In this document: positions 29,538 through 40,388 of the stretch, piece after piece
How the letters are laid out: each line of letters begins with the position of its first letter
Numbering within the stretch: position 1 is the stretch's first letter
Assembly: GCA_937872465.1 (NCBI GenBank)
Contig: CALMSR010000038.1
Span: 219,325 to 283,324, forward strand
Source of the DNA: an uncultured Paracoccaceae bacterium
Lineage (GTDB): Bacteria; Pseudomonadota; Alphaproteobacteria; Rhodobacterales; Rhodobacteraceae
Direction: 5' to 3'
Length of the DNA: 64,000 nt
Program-made: the position numbers and the translations under genes
Notes under the pieces: model-generated
The model's database searches: none
What the model was told of the DNA's origin: nothing
What the model saw: only the letters and a program-made list of their open reading frames with translations

Positions 29538-29538
<1 letters not shown>

Positions 29539-30668
29539 CACCGGTCCTTCGGATCGAGGGAATCGCGCAGCCCGTCGCCGAGGAAATTGAGCGCGAAGAG
29601 GATTAGCGTCAGCGTGATCGCCGGCCAGATCAGGAGCCAGAGCGCGCCGCGCATGTTCGAGGCGCCCTCCGAGATCAGCAGCCCCAGCGAGGTCAGCGGC
29701 TCCTGCACGCCGAGGCCGAGGAAGGAGAGCAGGCTTTCGAGCAGGATCGCCTTCGGGACCAGCAGGGTTACGAAGACCACCACCGGCCCGAGCGTGTTGG
29801 GAATGATGTGGCGCGCGAGGATGCCGGCCTTGGTCGCGCCGAGTGCCTCGGCGGCCTGGACGAATTCCTGGCGCTTCAGCGAGAGGGTCTGGCCGCGCAC
29901 GATCCGGGCCATGTCGAGCCATTCCGTGGCGCCGATGGCGATGAAGATGATGACGATGGAGCGGCCGAAGAACACCACCATCAGGATCACGAAGAAGATG
30001 AAGGGCAGCGAATAGAGGATGTCGACGATGCGCATCATCACGTTGTCGACCCGCCCGCCGAGATAGCCCGAGACGGCGCCGTAGGTGACGCCGACCAGGA
30101 GCGCCATGATCGAGGCGAGAATGCCGATGGCGAGCGAGATGCGCACGCCGATCATGATGCGGGCCGCGAGGTCGCGGCCCACGGCATCGGTGCCGAAGTA
30201 GAAATGCAGCCGCTCGACCTTGGCCGAAAGCGTGCCGGTCAGCTCGTCTTCGGAGAGCTCGAGGCTGGGGTCGGAGAAGAGGTCGGACCGCTGGAAGTAG
30301 CGCAGGATGCGCGGGTCGATGGGCTCGTCGGAGGTGAGCTCGACCGTGACCCGATCGCCTTCGAGCACCGGCGGCCCGTGGTCGAGCCGGGTGCGGGCCA
30401 GTTCGCGCTCGAAGCCGGGCAGGATCGTATCGGCGCGGGGATAGGCCTCGAAGCTGGCCGGCACGCGGACGAACTGGGGATAGACCTGGGCATGGGGATG
30501 CGGCCAGACCATCGGCCCGAAGATGCCGATGAGGCCGAGCACCAGGAGCACGATGGCGCTGGTGACCGCGGCGCGATTCTTGCGCAGCCGGATCCAGGCG
30601 TCCTGCCACTGCGAACGGCCCGCCACAGCGACGGGAAGGGCTTCGGTCGGGTCGGGATGCACGGTCAC
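29538..30668 (-). CDS. ABC transporter permease (OppC/YejE type)
   Basis: The 376-residue inner-membrane permease has one N-terminal helix (about residues 37-58), a large periplasmic loop of about 110 residues, then five further helices. The EAA loop reads EFVQAAEALGATKAGILARHIIPN. The long loop between helices 1 and 2 is typical of YejE-like OppC proteins. The start is a GTG at 30668 with GGAGG six bases upstream. It follows the OppB-type gene after a 154-base gap. Confidence 0.92.
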
Positions 30669-30822
30669 CTGGGGCCTCCTTCTGTCCCGCGAACCGGGCG
30701 CGATGCCCGGGCCTGCGGTCGCGTCCGGAACCGGCCGCGCGCTGGGCCGGCCTCGGGACGACGGACGTTCGGGCCAAGGCCGATGGGGGTGTCATGGCGG
30801 AAGGGGAGGGGCGCCCGGGGCA

Positions 30823-31746
30823 TCAGTCGAACCGCACCCGGGGATCGAGCCATGCGTACATCAGATCCACGATCAGGTTGAAGATGATGATGAAGACCGC
30901 GATCACCACCACGGTTCCCATGACGAGCGTATAGTCGCGGCCGAGCGCGCCCTGCACGAAATAGCGGCCGATGCCGGGGATGCCGAAGATCGTCTCCACC
31001 ACCACCGAGCCGGTCAGGAGCCCCGCCGCGGTCGGGCCGAGATAGGAGACCGCCGGCAGCATGGCGGCGCGGAGCGCATGGACCCCGACGACCACGCGGG
31101 TGGGAAGACCGTAGGCGCGGGCGGTGCGCACGTGGTTGGAGCGCAGCGCCTCGATGGTCGCGCCGCGCACGAGCCGCGCGATCACCGCGACCTGCGGAAG
31201 CGCCAGGGTCGCCACCGGCAGGATCCAGAAGGCCGGGTTGCCGAGCTCCCAGCCGCCCGCCGGCAGCCATCCGAGCACGACGCCGAAGAGCAGGCTCAGC
31301 AAGGGGGCGACGACGAAGTTCGGCGTGGTGATGCCGAAGGTCGCGAGCCCGACGATGGTATAATCGACCGGCGTGTTCTGGCGCAGCGCCGCGAAGGCGC
31401 CGAGCAAGGTTCCAAGCACCACCGCGAGGCTGAGTGCCAGCGAGCCGAGCAGGATCGAGACCGGCATGCCGGTGGCGAAGAGGTCGTTCACCGTGAAGTC
31501 GCGGCGGGTGAAGCTGGGGCCGAGATCGCCGCGCAGGAGATTGCCGAGATAGGTGAGATACTGCGACCAGAGCGGGGCGTCGAGATTATAGGCCTTGTTG
31601 AGGTTGGCCATGATCAGCGGGTCGAGCGGCCGCTCCAGATCGAAGGGGCCGCCGGGTGCCAGCCGGATCATGAAGAAGGTGAGCGTGACGATGATGAACA
31701 CGGTCGGCACCGCGCTCAGCAATCGCCGGAACGTATAGGCCAGCAT
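30823..31746 (-). CDS. ABC transporter permease (OppB/DppB type)
   Basis: The 307-residue inner-membrane permease has six predicted helices. N-terminal features typical of OppB are FRRLLSAVPTVFIIVTLTFF and RLAPGGPFD. The EAA loop reads RTARAYGLPTRVVVGVHALR, and the C-terminus shows VETIFGIPGIGRYFVQGALGRDY. It pairs with the OppC-type permease to form the channel. It starts 57 bases downstream of the binding-protein gene. Confidence 0.94.
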   Translation of the reverse strand: MLAYTFRRLLSAVPTVFIIVTLTFFMIRLAPGGPFDLERPLDPLIMANLNKAYNLDAPLWSQYLTYLGNLLRGDLGPSFTRRDFTVNDLFATGMPVSILLGSLALSLAVVLGTLLGAFAALRQNTPVDYTIVGLATFGITTPNFVVAPLLSLLFGVVLGWLPAGGWELGNPAFWILPVATLALPQVAVIARLVRGATIEALRSNHVRTARAYGLPTRVVVGVHALRAAMLPAVSYLGPTAAGLLTGSVVVETIFGIPGIGRYFVQGALGRDYTLVMGTVVVIAVFIIIFNLIVDLMYAWLDPRVRFD

Positions 31747-31803
31747 CGCATCCCCCGATCATGCGCGCGAGGCCCCGCCGCACGGGGCCCCGCGCGGGTG
31801 GCG

Positions 31804-33390
31804 CTATTCGCTCAAGGAGAGCCAGCGCGTGGCGTGGTTGTCGAGGAGGTTGTCCTCCCATCCCGAGACCCTGTCGGAGACCAGCGCGCGCGACGAATAA
31901 TAGAGGATCGGGATCGACGGCACTTCGGCGAGATAGATCCGCTCGGCCTCGGCGAGGATCTCGGCGCGGGCGGCGAGATCCGTGGTCTCCGCGGCGGCCT
32001 TCATCCGGGAATCGTATTCGGCATTCGACCAGTGCGGGTAATTGAACGAGACGCCGGATTCGTTGAGGTAGAGGAAGTTCTGCGGATCGTTGTAATCGCC
32101 GATCCAGCCGGCGCGCACGATGTCGAAATCGCCGCCTTCGCGCAGGTAGTTGAAATAGCCGGTGCCCTCCATCTCATTGAGTGTCGCGGTGATGCCGATG
32201 TTCTTCAGCATGTCGGCGACGGCCGTCATGGTGTTCTTGTGGTTTTCCGAGGAATTGTAGCTGAGCTCGATCTGCAGCGTCGCGGGATCGACCCCGGCCT
32301 CTTCGAGCAGGGCTATCGCGGCATCCTCGCGGTCGAGCAGGTCCATGCCGGCATAGTCGAGCTCCGGCGCCGGATCGACGTAATTGGCGATGCCCGGCGG
32401 CACCAGCGAGAAGGCCGGCAGCATCGTGCCCTGCCAGACCTCGTCGGCGATGAAGTCGCGGTCGATGACCATGGAGATCGCCTGGCGCACGCGCGGGTCG
32501 GCGAGCTTCTCCTTCTCGACCTTCACCGGCAGGTAGTAGCTGCCGAGATAGGGCGCGATGCGCAGATTGTCGGGCAGGTTCTCCTTCATGTAGGCCATCT
32601 GCTCGGCGGGGACGTCGGAGCAGATCTGCACCTCGCCGGCCTCGAAGCGGCGCAGGCAGGCGGAGCGGTCCTCGAAGGGGATGTAGTTAATGGTGTCGAT
32701 GGCGACGTTGTCGGCATCCCAGAAGTTCGGGTTCTTCTGCATCACGATCCGGTCGTTCGGCGTGAAGCTCTCCAGCATGTAGGCGCCGTTTGAGACCAGA
32801 TTGCCCGGCTTGGTGAAGTCGTCGCCGAACGCCTCGACGCTCGCCCTATGCAGCGGCTTGCCGGTCTGGTGGGTCAGGAGCTCGAGGAAATAGGGCGTCG
32901 GCCCGCGCAGGGTAATGACCAGCGTCTGGGGATCGGGAGCGGCGACGCCGAGCTCCTCGACCGGCATCTCGCCGCCGGCGATCGCCTCCGCGTTGAGGAT
33001 GTCGAAGAGGATCGAGGCATATCCCGCAGCGGTCGCCGGGTCCATGATTCGGCGGAAGGTGAAGAGGAAGTCGTCGGAGGTGACCGGATCGCCGTTCGAC
33101 CATTTCGCGTCCGGGCGCAGGTGGAAGGTGTAGACGTCGCCGCCCTCGCTGACCTCCCAGCTCTCTGCCACCGCCGGGATGAGCGTTCCGCTCGGGTCGG
33201 TGGTCACGAGCCCCTCGTAGAGGTCCCGAAGCAGGTTCGCTTCGGAGACCGTGGAGGTGCGGTGCTGGTCGAGGGTGGCCGGGTCGGTGTCGTTGCCGCG
33301 GTAGAGAACGGTCTGTGCGGTGGCGAGCGCGCTGCTTGCGAGAAGCAGCGCGGCGGCGCCGGCGGCGATCTGTGTGAAGTGGCGGGTCAT
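31804..33390 (-). CDS. Periplasmic peptide/solute-binding protein (OppA family)
   Basis: The 528-residue SBP family 5 protein has a Sec signal peptide (about residues 1-25, ending SALATAQT). Family motifs are LYRGNDTDPATLDQHRT, YEGLVTTDPSGTLIPAVAESWEVS, FHLRPDAKWSNGDPVTSDDF and the DYNDPQNFLYL cluster. It binds peptides or other amphipathic solutes for the OppBC/ATPase importer encoded downstream. The ATG at 33390 is supported by GGGAGG eight bases upstream; the frame is open further 5' but lacks a signal-peptide-compatible start. The exact ligand is unknown. Confidence 0.93.
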   Translation of the reverse strand: MTRHFTQIAAGAAALLLASSALATAQTVLYRGNDTDPATLDQHRTSTVSEANLLRDLYEGLVTTDPSGTLIPAVAESWEVSEGGDVYTFHLRPDAKWSNGDPVTSDDFLFTFRRIMDPATAAGYASILFDILNAEAIAGGEMPVEELGVAAPDPQTLVITLRGPTPYFLELLTHQTGKPLHRASVEAFGDDFTKPGNLVSNGAYMLESFTPNDRIVMQKNPNFWDADNVAIDTINYIPFEDRSACLRRFEAGEVQICSDVPAEQMAYMKENLPDNLRIAPYLGSYYLPVKVEKEKLADPRVRQAISMVIDRDFIADEVWQGTMLPAFSLVPPGIANYVDPAPELDYAGMDLLDREDAAIALLEEAGVDPATLQIELSYNSSENHKNTMTAVADMLKNIGITATLNEMEGTGYFNYLREGGDFDIVRAGWIGDYNDPQNFLYLNESGVSFNYPHWSNAEYDSRMKAAAETTDLAARAEILAEAERIYLAEVPSIPILYYSSRALVSDRVSGWEDNLLDNHATRWLSLSE

Positions 33391-33831
33391 GACCCCAATC
33401 CTCCCGAACGGATACTTGTTTTCCATGCCCCGCAAGGTTGCACCGCCCCGCATTCCAGACAAGTAGAAATGCTGCCGATGCGACGAATGCGATCACCGGT
33501 CCCGCCCTCGCGACAGGAGCGGCCGCGCGATGACGCGGGAGAGCGAAGCGCGGGCCTCCGACCGCAGGATACGGGTGGGTCCGGGGAGAGGGCGGCCAGA
33601 GTGGAACCGGGCCGGTGGCCGATGCACAGAATTCCTGACGCCGTCGAGACCCGGCGCCACGTCGCCGACCAGCTCCGCGCCCGCCGGCCGAAGCTCGCCG
33701 ACCTGATGGAAGCGAGCGAGGCCGACGTGCTCGCCCACATGAGTTTCCGGGCCCGGCCCGGCATGTCCGCGTCGCGGAGTGCCGGACGCCTGTGCAGGGG
33801 CGGGGCCCGTTCCCCGGCGACGGCCCATGCC
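33391..33831. other. Intergenic region upstream of the Opp operon
   Basis: This 441-base gap separates the Opp operon (transcribed leftward) from the end of the AraC-type regulator gene. It presumably contains the opp promoter. Open frames here are in the wrong context and look like GC-rich noise. Read on the minus strand, the part near 33480-33540 weakly resembles the short repeats at 53142-53226 and 54316-54405. I see no RNA gene or terminator. Confidence 0.4.
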
Positions 33832-34881
33832 CTATTGCGCCCGAAAGCATCGGTCCGGATCGGCGATCGCCGGTTCCGTCGCGGAGGCATGCGCCAGGTT
33901 CGGCCATTCGCTCGGCGCAGCACCCGTCACCCGCCGGAACTCGCGGTTGAAGTTGGGCTTGGTGTTGAAGCCGCTCGTCAGCATGGCCTCCGTGACGGAG
34001 GCGCCGCCCTCGATCAGCTTGCAGGCGTGCCGAATGCGCCAGAGATTCACGTAGCGCGAGACGTTCTCTCCCGTCGCGCGATTGACCGCAGCGGACAATC
34101 GCTTCTCCGGCAGGTGCAGTCGCCGCGCCAGCCGTGCGAGCGTGAGATTCGGATCCAGATGCGCCTGCTCCCGGCGCAGAAGGCCGTCCAGCCGGGCGAG
34201 AATCCCGGCGTTCTCGGCGATCTCCGCGTTCGAGAGCTCCGGCTCGGCGCTCTCGCGCGCCTCGTCGTCCGGACCCGTTGCTTCCGGCGAAACGCTGAGC
34301 AGTCCCACGAAGAGCAGCGCAAGCGAGGAGGAGAGGGTGATGAGCCAGCCCGCCCAACCCGCATGGCCGCCGCGCAGGGCCGGCGCGATCAGCCCGTCGC
34401 CGATGGCCGAGGCGATCAGCGCCCAGCCGAGGGCTTTCCAGATCAGCCCCGGCATGCCGCCGGCCGCGAGCCGGGCGAGCGGTGCCTCAGAGACCCTGTG
34501 CAGCTGCCAGAGAATCGCGCCGCCATAGGCGAGAAAGACCAGCGGCACGACGATGTCGAGCGTCTGGGGTGCGAAGAGGCGACAGAAAAGCGTGAAGGCG
34601 GGAGCGGCCGCGTGCGGCCAGGCGTCTCGCAAGGTCGCCCGCCTGACGAGCGCATCGCGGAAGGTGATCCATGCCAGCGGAGGGATCAGGGTGGCGCTTA
34701 CCGGCAGCACGAGGCGCAGCGGCTGCAGCGCGTAGCCGCCGACGAGGGCGACAAGGAGCGACTGCCCGGCACAGGCGGCGAGCATCATCACCAGCAGCGG
34801 CCTGCCCCCCGAGAGAAGGGTCCGGAGGGCGAGGTAGCCGAGCACGATGGCGACGACGGCGGGTATGGGCAGCATCGGCAT
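33832..34881 (-). CDS. AraC family regulator with N-terminal membrane domain
   Basis: The 349-residue protein has about seven hydrophobic helices in residues 1-210, then an acidic linker, then an AraC-type double helix-turn-helix (about 240-340). The HTH region reads LTLARLARRLHLPEKRLSAAVN and VTEAMLTSGFNTKPNFNREFRRVTG, followed by APSEW. It is therefore a membrane-anchored transcription factor, possibly sensing envelope signals. The ATG at 34881 (MPMLPIP) was preferred to one at 34980 that would run into the neighbouring gene leader. It is divergent from the secreted hydrolase gene at 34983, a likely target. Confidence 0.82.
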   Translation of the reverse strand: MPMLPIPAVVAIVLGYLALRTLLSGGRPLLVMMLAACAGQSLLVALVGGYALQPLRLVLPVSATLIPPLAWITFRDALVRRATLRDAWPHAAAPAFTLFCRLFAPQTLDIVVPLVFLAYGGAILWQLHRVSEAPLARLAAGGMPGLIWKALGWALIASAIGDGLIAPALRGGHAGWAGWLITLSSSLALLFVGLLSVSPEATGPDDEARESAEPELSNAEIAENAGILARLDGLLRREQAHLDPNLTLARLARRLHLPEKRLSAAVNRATGENVSRYVNLWRIRHACKLIEGGASVTEAMLTSGFNTKPNFNREFRRVTGAAPSEWPNLAHASATEPAIADPDRCFRAQ

Positions 34882-34982
34882 GGCACCATATTCGACCGAA
34901 ATCCGGATCGTGGCGACCTGAATCCGGGATCGAGGACGCTTCCCTGCCGGTATTCGCCCCATGGAAGGAGGCACATTCACCC

Positions 34983-36008
34983 ATGGAGGTTCCCGTGAAA
35001 CGATCTGTCCTTCTGACCGCCCTCGCCGCGGTCCACGCCCTTCCCGCTGCGGCGGAGATGCTCCCCGGCTACGACCGGTTCGACCTGATCGCGGCGCATC
35101 GCGCCCGGCCGGTCGCCGCCTCGATCTGGTATCCTGCCGCCGGCCCGACCTATCGCACGCCGGTCGGAGACGGGCCCATCTTTGCGCCGACGCCGGCCTT
35201 CGTCGGCCCGGCCGTCGCCGATGGCCGGCATCCGCTGGTGATTCTCTCGCACGGATCGGGCGGCAATGCCGACAGCATCGGCTGGCTTTCGGCCGGGCTG
35301 GTGGCCGAGGGCGCCATCGTGCTGGCCGTCGATCATCCCGGATCGACCAGCGGCGACAGTTCGCCCCGCCGCTCGGTCGATCTGGCCGCGAGGGCGGGCG
35401 ACCTCAGCGCGGCCCTGGACCATCTTCTCGCCGATCCCGACTTCGCGCCCTTCGTCGACACGGGCCGGATCGCCGCGGTCGGGTTCTCCCTCGGCGGCAC
35501 GACCGCGCTCGGCCTCGCCGGGCTGCGCTTCGACGGGGCAGTGCAGGATGCCGATTGCACCACCGGGCCGGACGCGGCGGATTGCGTCTTCTTTCTCAGG
35601 GGCGGCGTGACATTTGCCGATCATCCCGGGTTCTCCGCCGAGACGCGCGACGCCCGCGTGACGCGGTCGGTGGCCATCGACCCGGGCTTCACCGGCGCGG
35701 TCCTCGCCGAGAGCCTGCCGGGAGCGATCCCGGACGTGACCCTGATCAACCTGGGCACGGCCACTCGCCTCGGGGCGGTCGATGTCGGGCCGGAGGGGAG
35801 CGATCTCGCGGGTCGCCTGCCGGCCGCGACCTATGTGGAGATCGCACCGGCAAGTCATTTCACCTTCCTCGGCCTCTGCAAAGCCGACGCCGAGGACATT
35901 CTGGCGGAAGAAGGCGACGATCCGATCTGCACCGATCCCGAAGGCGCCGACCGCGCCGAGGTTCATGCGCGGCTGGTCGAATCCGTCGCGGCAGGCCTCG
36001 GCCTCTAG
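34983..36008 (+). CDS. Secreted alpha/beta hydrolase (dienelactone hydrolase/PAF-acetylhydrolase-like)
   Basis: The 341-residue protein has a signal peptide ending near PAAAE (about residue 25), so it acts in the periplasm or outside. The oxyanion segment is ILSHGSGGNADSIGWL, the nucleophile serine lies in AVGFSLGGTTA, and the catalytic His is probably in IAPASHFTFLG near the C-terminus. There are paired cysteines in DADCTTGPDAADCVFF. The ATG at 34983 has AAGGAGG 11 bases upstream; a GTG at 34995 with GGAGG five bases upstream is an equally good start and keeps the signal peptide. The substrate is unknown. Confidence 0.82.
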   Translation: MEVPVKRSVLLTALAAVHALPAAAEMLPGYDRFDLIAAHRARPVAASIWYPAAGPTYRTPVGDGPIFAPTPAFVGPAVADGRHPLVILSHGSGGNADSIGWLSAGLVAEGAIVLAVDHPGSTSGDSSPRRSVDLAARAGDLSAALDHLLADPDFAPFVDTGRIAAVGFSLGGTTALGLAGLRFDGAVQDADCTTGPDAADCVFFLRGGVTFADHPGFSAETRDARVTRSVAIDPGFTGAVLAESLPGAIPDVTLINLGTATRLGAVDVGPEGSDLAGRLPAATYVEIAPASHFTFLGLCKADAEDILAEEGDDPICTDPEGADRAEVHARLVESVAAGLGL

Positions 36009-36048
36009 CGCGGCGGGACATGCTTGCCCTGCCGGCGATGTGCCGGGG

Positions 36049-36726
36049 TCAGGCGGTGGCAGGCTCGTCGAGCATGGCGAGCAGGCGGTCGGCCTCGGCG
36101 GCGCAGGGCGCGAGCGCCGCGGTGTTCTCGCCGGGGTGGAAGCGGGCGCGGAGCGCGGTGGGCATCGGCCCGGGGTGAAAGGTCAGCACTTGCGGGCCGA
36201 TGCGGGCCGATTCGGCAGCCCAACCCCGCACCAGCGCCTCGGCGGCGGCCTTGGTGGCGCCATAGGCGCCGAAGAACGGCGCGCCGCCGCGGCTGTCCGC
36301 AGGATAGACGAAGCGCCCCGAGGGGGCGGCGAGCAGGAGCGGCGTCAGCATGACGATCAGCCGCTCGGTGCCGCGCAGGTTCACCTCGACGCTCGTGTCG
36401 AAATCCTTGTCGGCGATATGCGGCGTGGGCGAGAGCGGAGCCGCATGGGCGGCGCAATGCACGGCGAGGTCGAGCCGGCCCCAGCGCTCGTGGACGGCGA
36501 GGCAGAGGCGCTGGAGGCCACCCTCGTCGGTGATCGAGAGCGGCACCAGCGTGGGGTTGGGGCCGCCCTCGGCGAGGATGGCGTCGGCGAGTTCCTCGAG
36601 GCCGCCGACGGTGCGGGCCATGGCCACGACGAGCGCGCCGCGGACACCGAGGGCCTTCGCGACCGCGAAGCCGAAGCCGCGGCTGGCGCCGGTGACCAGC
36701 GCCACCTGCCCGTCGAGATCGCTCAT
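36049..36726 (-). CDS. Short-chain dehydrogenase/reductase
   Basis: The 225-residue classical SDR shows the cofactor loop VTGASRGFGFAVA (residues 11-23), an AVHCAAHAA version of the NNAG motif, catalytic Ser region FVYPADSRGG, and the YGATKAAAEAL Tyr-xxx-Lys motif (the family usually has YxxxK; here Y-GAT-K). The C-terminus is shorter than in many SDRs. It overlaps the purF stop by ATGA and is the last gene of the radA-cvpA-purF run. The substrate is not evident. Confidence 0.88.
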   Translation of the reverse strand: MSDLDGQVALVTGASRGFGFAVAKALGVRGALVVAMARTVGGLEELADAILAEGGPNPTLVPLSITDEGGLQRLCLAVHERWGRLDLAVHCAAHAAPLSPTPHIADKDFDTSVEVNLRGTERLIVMLTPLLLAAPSGRFVYPADSRGGAPFFGAYGATKAAAEALVRGWAAESARIGPQVLTFHPGPMPTALRARFHPGENTAALAPCAAEADRLLAMLDEPATA

Positions 36727-38180
36727 GCCGGAACCTTGACGCGGAACCCGCGCGCGACCCGGTCCGACGGGTCGATCGGATAGTCGCCGGAGAAGCAGGC
36801 GTCGCAGAACTGCGGCTGGGCCGCATCGCGCCCCTCCGTCTCGCCGCAGGCCCGGTAGAGCCCGTCGAGCGAGACGAAGCGCAGGGAATCCACGCCGAGA
36901 TAGGCGCGGATCTCCTCCTCGCTCATGCTCGCGGCGATGAGCTTCTCGCGGTCGGGCGTATCGACCCCGTAGAAGCAGGGCCACATGGTCGGCGGCGAGG
37001 CGATGCGGAAATGCACTTCCGCGGCACCCGCATCCATCACCATCTCGCGGATCTTGCGGCTGGTGGTGCCGCGCACCACGCTGTCGTCGACCAGGACGAT
37101 GCGCTTGCCCTCGATCACCGCGCGGTTGACGTTGAGCTTCAGGCGCACGCCCATGTTGCGGATCTGCTCGGTGGGCTCGATGAAGGTCCGGCCCATGTAT
37201 TGGTTGCGGATGATCCCCATGGCATAGGGGATGCCGCTCTCCTGGGAATAGCCGATGGCGGCGGGCGTGCCGCTGTCGGGGACGGGACAGACGAGATCGG
37301 CCTCGACGGGCGCCTCGCGGGCCAGTTCCACGCCGATGCGCCGGCGGCTCTCGTAGACCGACTGGCCGCCGATCACGCTGTCGGGGCGGGAGAAATAGAC
37401 CTTCTCGAAGATGCAGAAGCGCGGGCGCTGCCGCTCGAAGGGAAAGACGCTCTCGACCCCGCCGGCGGTGCAGATCACCATCTCGCCGGGCTCGACCTCG
37501 CGCACGAATTCCGCGCCGATGATGTCGAGCGCGCAGGTCTCGGAGGCGAGGATCCAGCCGTCACCGACCCGGCCCAGCATCAGCGGCCGCACGCCGAGCG
37601 CGTCGCGCACGCCGATGAGCTTGGTCCGCGTCATGGCGACGATGGAGAAGGCGCCCTCGACGCGCCGCAGCGCGTCCTTCATGCGCTCGGGGATAGCCTT
37701 CTGGATCGAGCGCGCCATCAGGTGGATGATGCATTCGGTATCCGAGCCCGACTGGAAGATCGAGCCGCGCTCGATCAGCTCCTCGCGGAGCGCGAGCGCA
37801 TTGGTCAGGTTGCCGTTATGGGCGATGGCGCAGCCGCCGCGGGCGAATTCCGCGAAGAGCGGCTGCACGTCGCGGATCTGGGTCTGTCCCTTCGACCCGG
37901 CGGTCGAATAGCGGACATGACCGATGGCGAGCGAGCCGGGCAGGGTCTCCATCAGGCTGGCGGAGGTGAAGTTGTCGCGCACGTAGCCGAAGCGGCGGGC
38001 GTTGTTGAACCCCGTCCCGGGCGCGTAGGAGACGATGCCGCCGGCCTCCTGGCCCCGATGCTGCAACGCATGCAGGCCGAGGGCGACGAAGCTCGAGGCG
38101 TCCTGGACGCCGATCACCCCGAAGATGCCGCATTCCTCACGAAGCTTGTCGTCGTCGAAAGGGTCTGTGAGGAAGGGCAT
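36723..38180 (-). CDS. purF: Amidophosphoribosyltransferase
   Basis: The 485-residue first enzyme of purine synthesis transfers the glutamine amide to PRPP. The N-terminal nucleophile is Cys in EECGIFGV, which is about 15 residues in, so propeptide removal is expected; HRGQEAGGI and the GHVRYSTAG loop belong to the glutaminase domain. The PRPP loop is RIVLVDDSVVRGTTS. The ATG at 38180 gives the usual MPFLTDPFDDDKL start. It is 74 bases downstream of cvpA, a widespread linkage. Confidence 0.97.
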   Translation of the reverse strand: MPFLTDPFDDDKLREECGIFGVIGVQDASSFVALGLHALQHRGQEAGGIVSYAPGTGFNNARRFGYVRDNFTSASLMETLPGSLAIGHVRYSTAGSKGQTQIRDVQPLFAEFARGGCAIAHNGNLTNALALREELIERGSIFQSGSDTECIIHLMARSIQKAIPERMKDALRRVEGAFSIVAMTRTKLIGVRDALGVRPLMLGRVGDGWILASETCALDIIGAEFVREVEPGEMVICTAGGVESVFPFERQRPRFCIFEKVYFSRPDSVIGGQSVYESRRRIGVELAREAPVEADLVCPVPDSGTPAAIGYSQESGIPYAMGIIRNQYMGRTFIEPTEQIRNMGVRLKLNVNRAVIEGKRIVLVDDSVVRGTTSRKIREMVMDAGAAEVHFRIASPPTMWPCFYGVDTPDREKLIAASMSEEEIRAYLGVDSLRFVSLDGLYRACGETEGRDAAQPQFCDACFSGDYPIDPSDRVARGFRVKVPA

Positions 38181-38254
38181 CGCCTCTGCTCTGCGAGTGG
38201 AATCGCGCCGCTCTATAGGCCCGTGCCGGCGGATTGTCACGCCGCGGCGCCGGC

Positions 38255-38809
38255 TCACCGGCAATTCGCCGTGAGCCGCTCGTATTGCGCCGCAATCCAT
38301 TGTGGCGCGTCCTCGGGAAGCATGGCTGCGAGCTGCTGCTCGAGCCCGGCGAAGACTGCCTTGCTCCGGCTCTCGTCGATCGCTGCGAAGCCGCCCGCAC
38401 CGCCGAGGACGCGCTCGTAGACCACCAGCGCGATCACAACGAGCAGAACGCCGCGGGCGACGCCGAAGAGCAGGCCGAGCCCCTGGTCGATGGGGCCGAG
38501 CGCGGAATTCTGCACGGCGCCCGAGAGCAGCGGCGTGAAGATCGAGATGATCACCAGCGCGACGGCGAAGACCGCGGCGAAGCCGGCGAGAATGCCGAGA
38601 TCGCAGCTTGTGCCGATGATATCGCGCAGGACCGGGATCTCGCGCATCAAGGGCTCGACACTGGGGGCGAAGGCGAAACCCGCGACCGCCGCGGCGATCC
38701 AGCCGATGATGGCGAGGGATTCGCGCACCAATCCCCGAGCATAGGCGAGAACTGCCGACAGGACGATGATGCCCAGAACCAGGCCGTCGACATAGGTGAA
38801 GCCTTCCAT
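38255..38809 (-). CDS. cvpA: CvpA family membrane protein
   Basis: The 184-residue protein has four hydrophobic segments in residues 1-130: an initial TYVDGLVLGIIVLSAVLAYARG, then helices near 38-52, 70-95 and 105-125. It also shows the family-typical PIDQGLGLLFGVARG. CvpA homologues affect colicin V production and envelope integrity, but their molecular role is not settled. It lies between radA (11 bases upstream) and purF. Confidence 0.92.
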   Translation of the reverse strand: MEGFTYVDGLVLGIIVLSAVLAYARGLVRESLAIIGWIAAAVAGFAFAPSVEPLMREIPVLRDIIGTSCDLGILAGFAAVFAVALVIISIFTPLLSGAVQNSALGPIDQGLGLLFGVARGVLLVVIALVVYERVLGGAGGFAAIDESRSKAVFAGLEQQLAAMLPEDAPQWIAAQYERLTANCR

Positions 38810-38820
38810 CAATCGCGGTC

Positions 38821-40191
<1,371 letters not shown>

Positions 40192-40302
40192 TGCGCGCTT
40201 GGTCCGGCTGCGAGAGTCACGCAACCCCTCTGACAGAAAGCGCCGCGCTCCGCCATGCCCCGGCATCCGACACCCCTTGCGTGTGGTGAGGAATGGGGAT
40301 AT

Positions 40303-40343
40303 CCGTCGCCCGATATGTTATATCATAACATATCGGGCGACGG
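40303..40343. promoter_or_regulatory. 41-bp perfect palindrome, candidate Zur operator for zinT
   Basis: Two 19-base arms, 40303-40321 and 40325-40343, are perfect reverse complements around the three bases ATC. The inner part, ATGTTAT-ATC-ATAACAT, matches the GTTAT/ATAAC core of Zur boxes known in alphaproteobacteria. The outer part adds GC-rich arms (CCGTCGCCCG and its complement). It lies 45 bases before the zinT start and 111 bases from the divergent radA start. Zinc-dependent repression of zinT is inferred. Confidence 0.8.
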
Positions 40344-40388
40344 ACCATACCCGCCGTCGATCGGAACGGAAGCAGGAGGGACACGAAG

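Noticed and set aside
30523..32793. A 756-codon plus-strand open frame
   Set aside because: It is antisense to the OppC, OppB and OppA genes, which have clear family motifs; its residues are low-complexity Arg/Asp/Gly/Glu.
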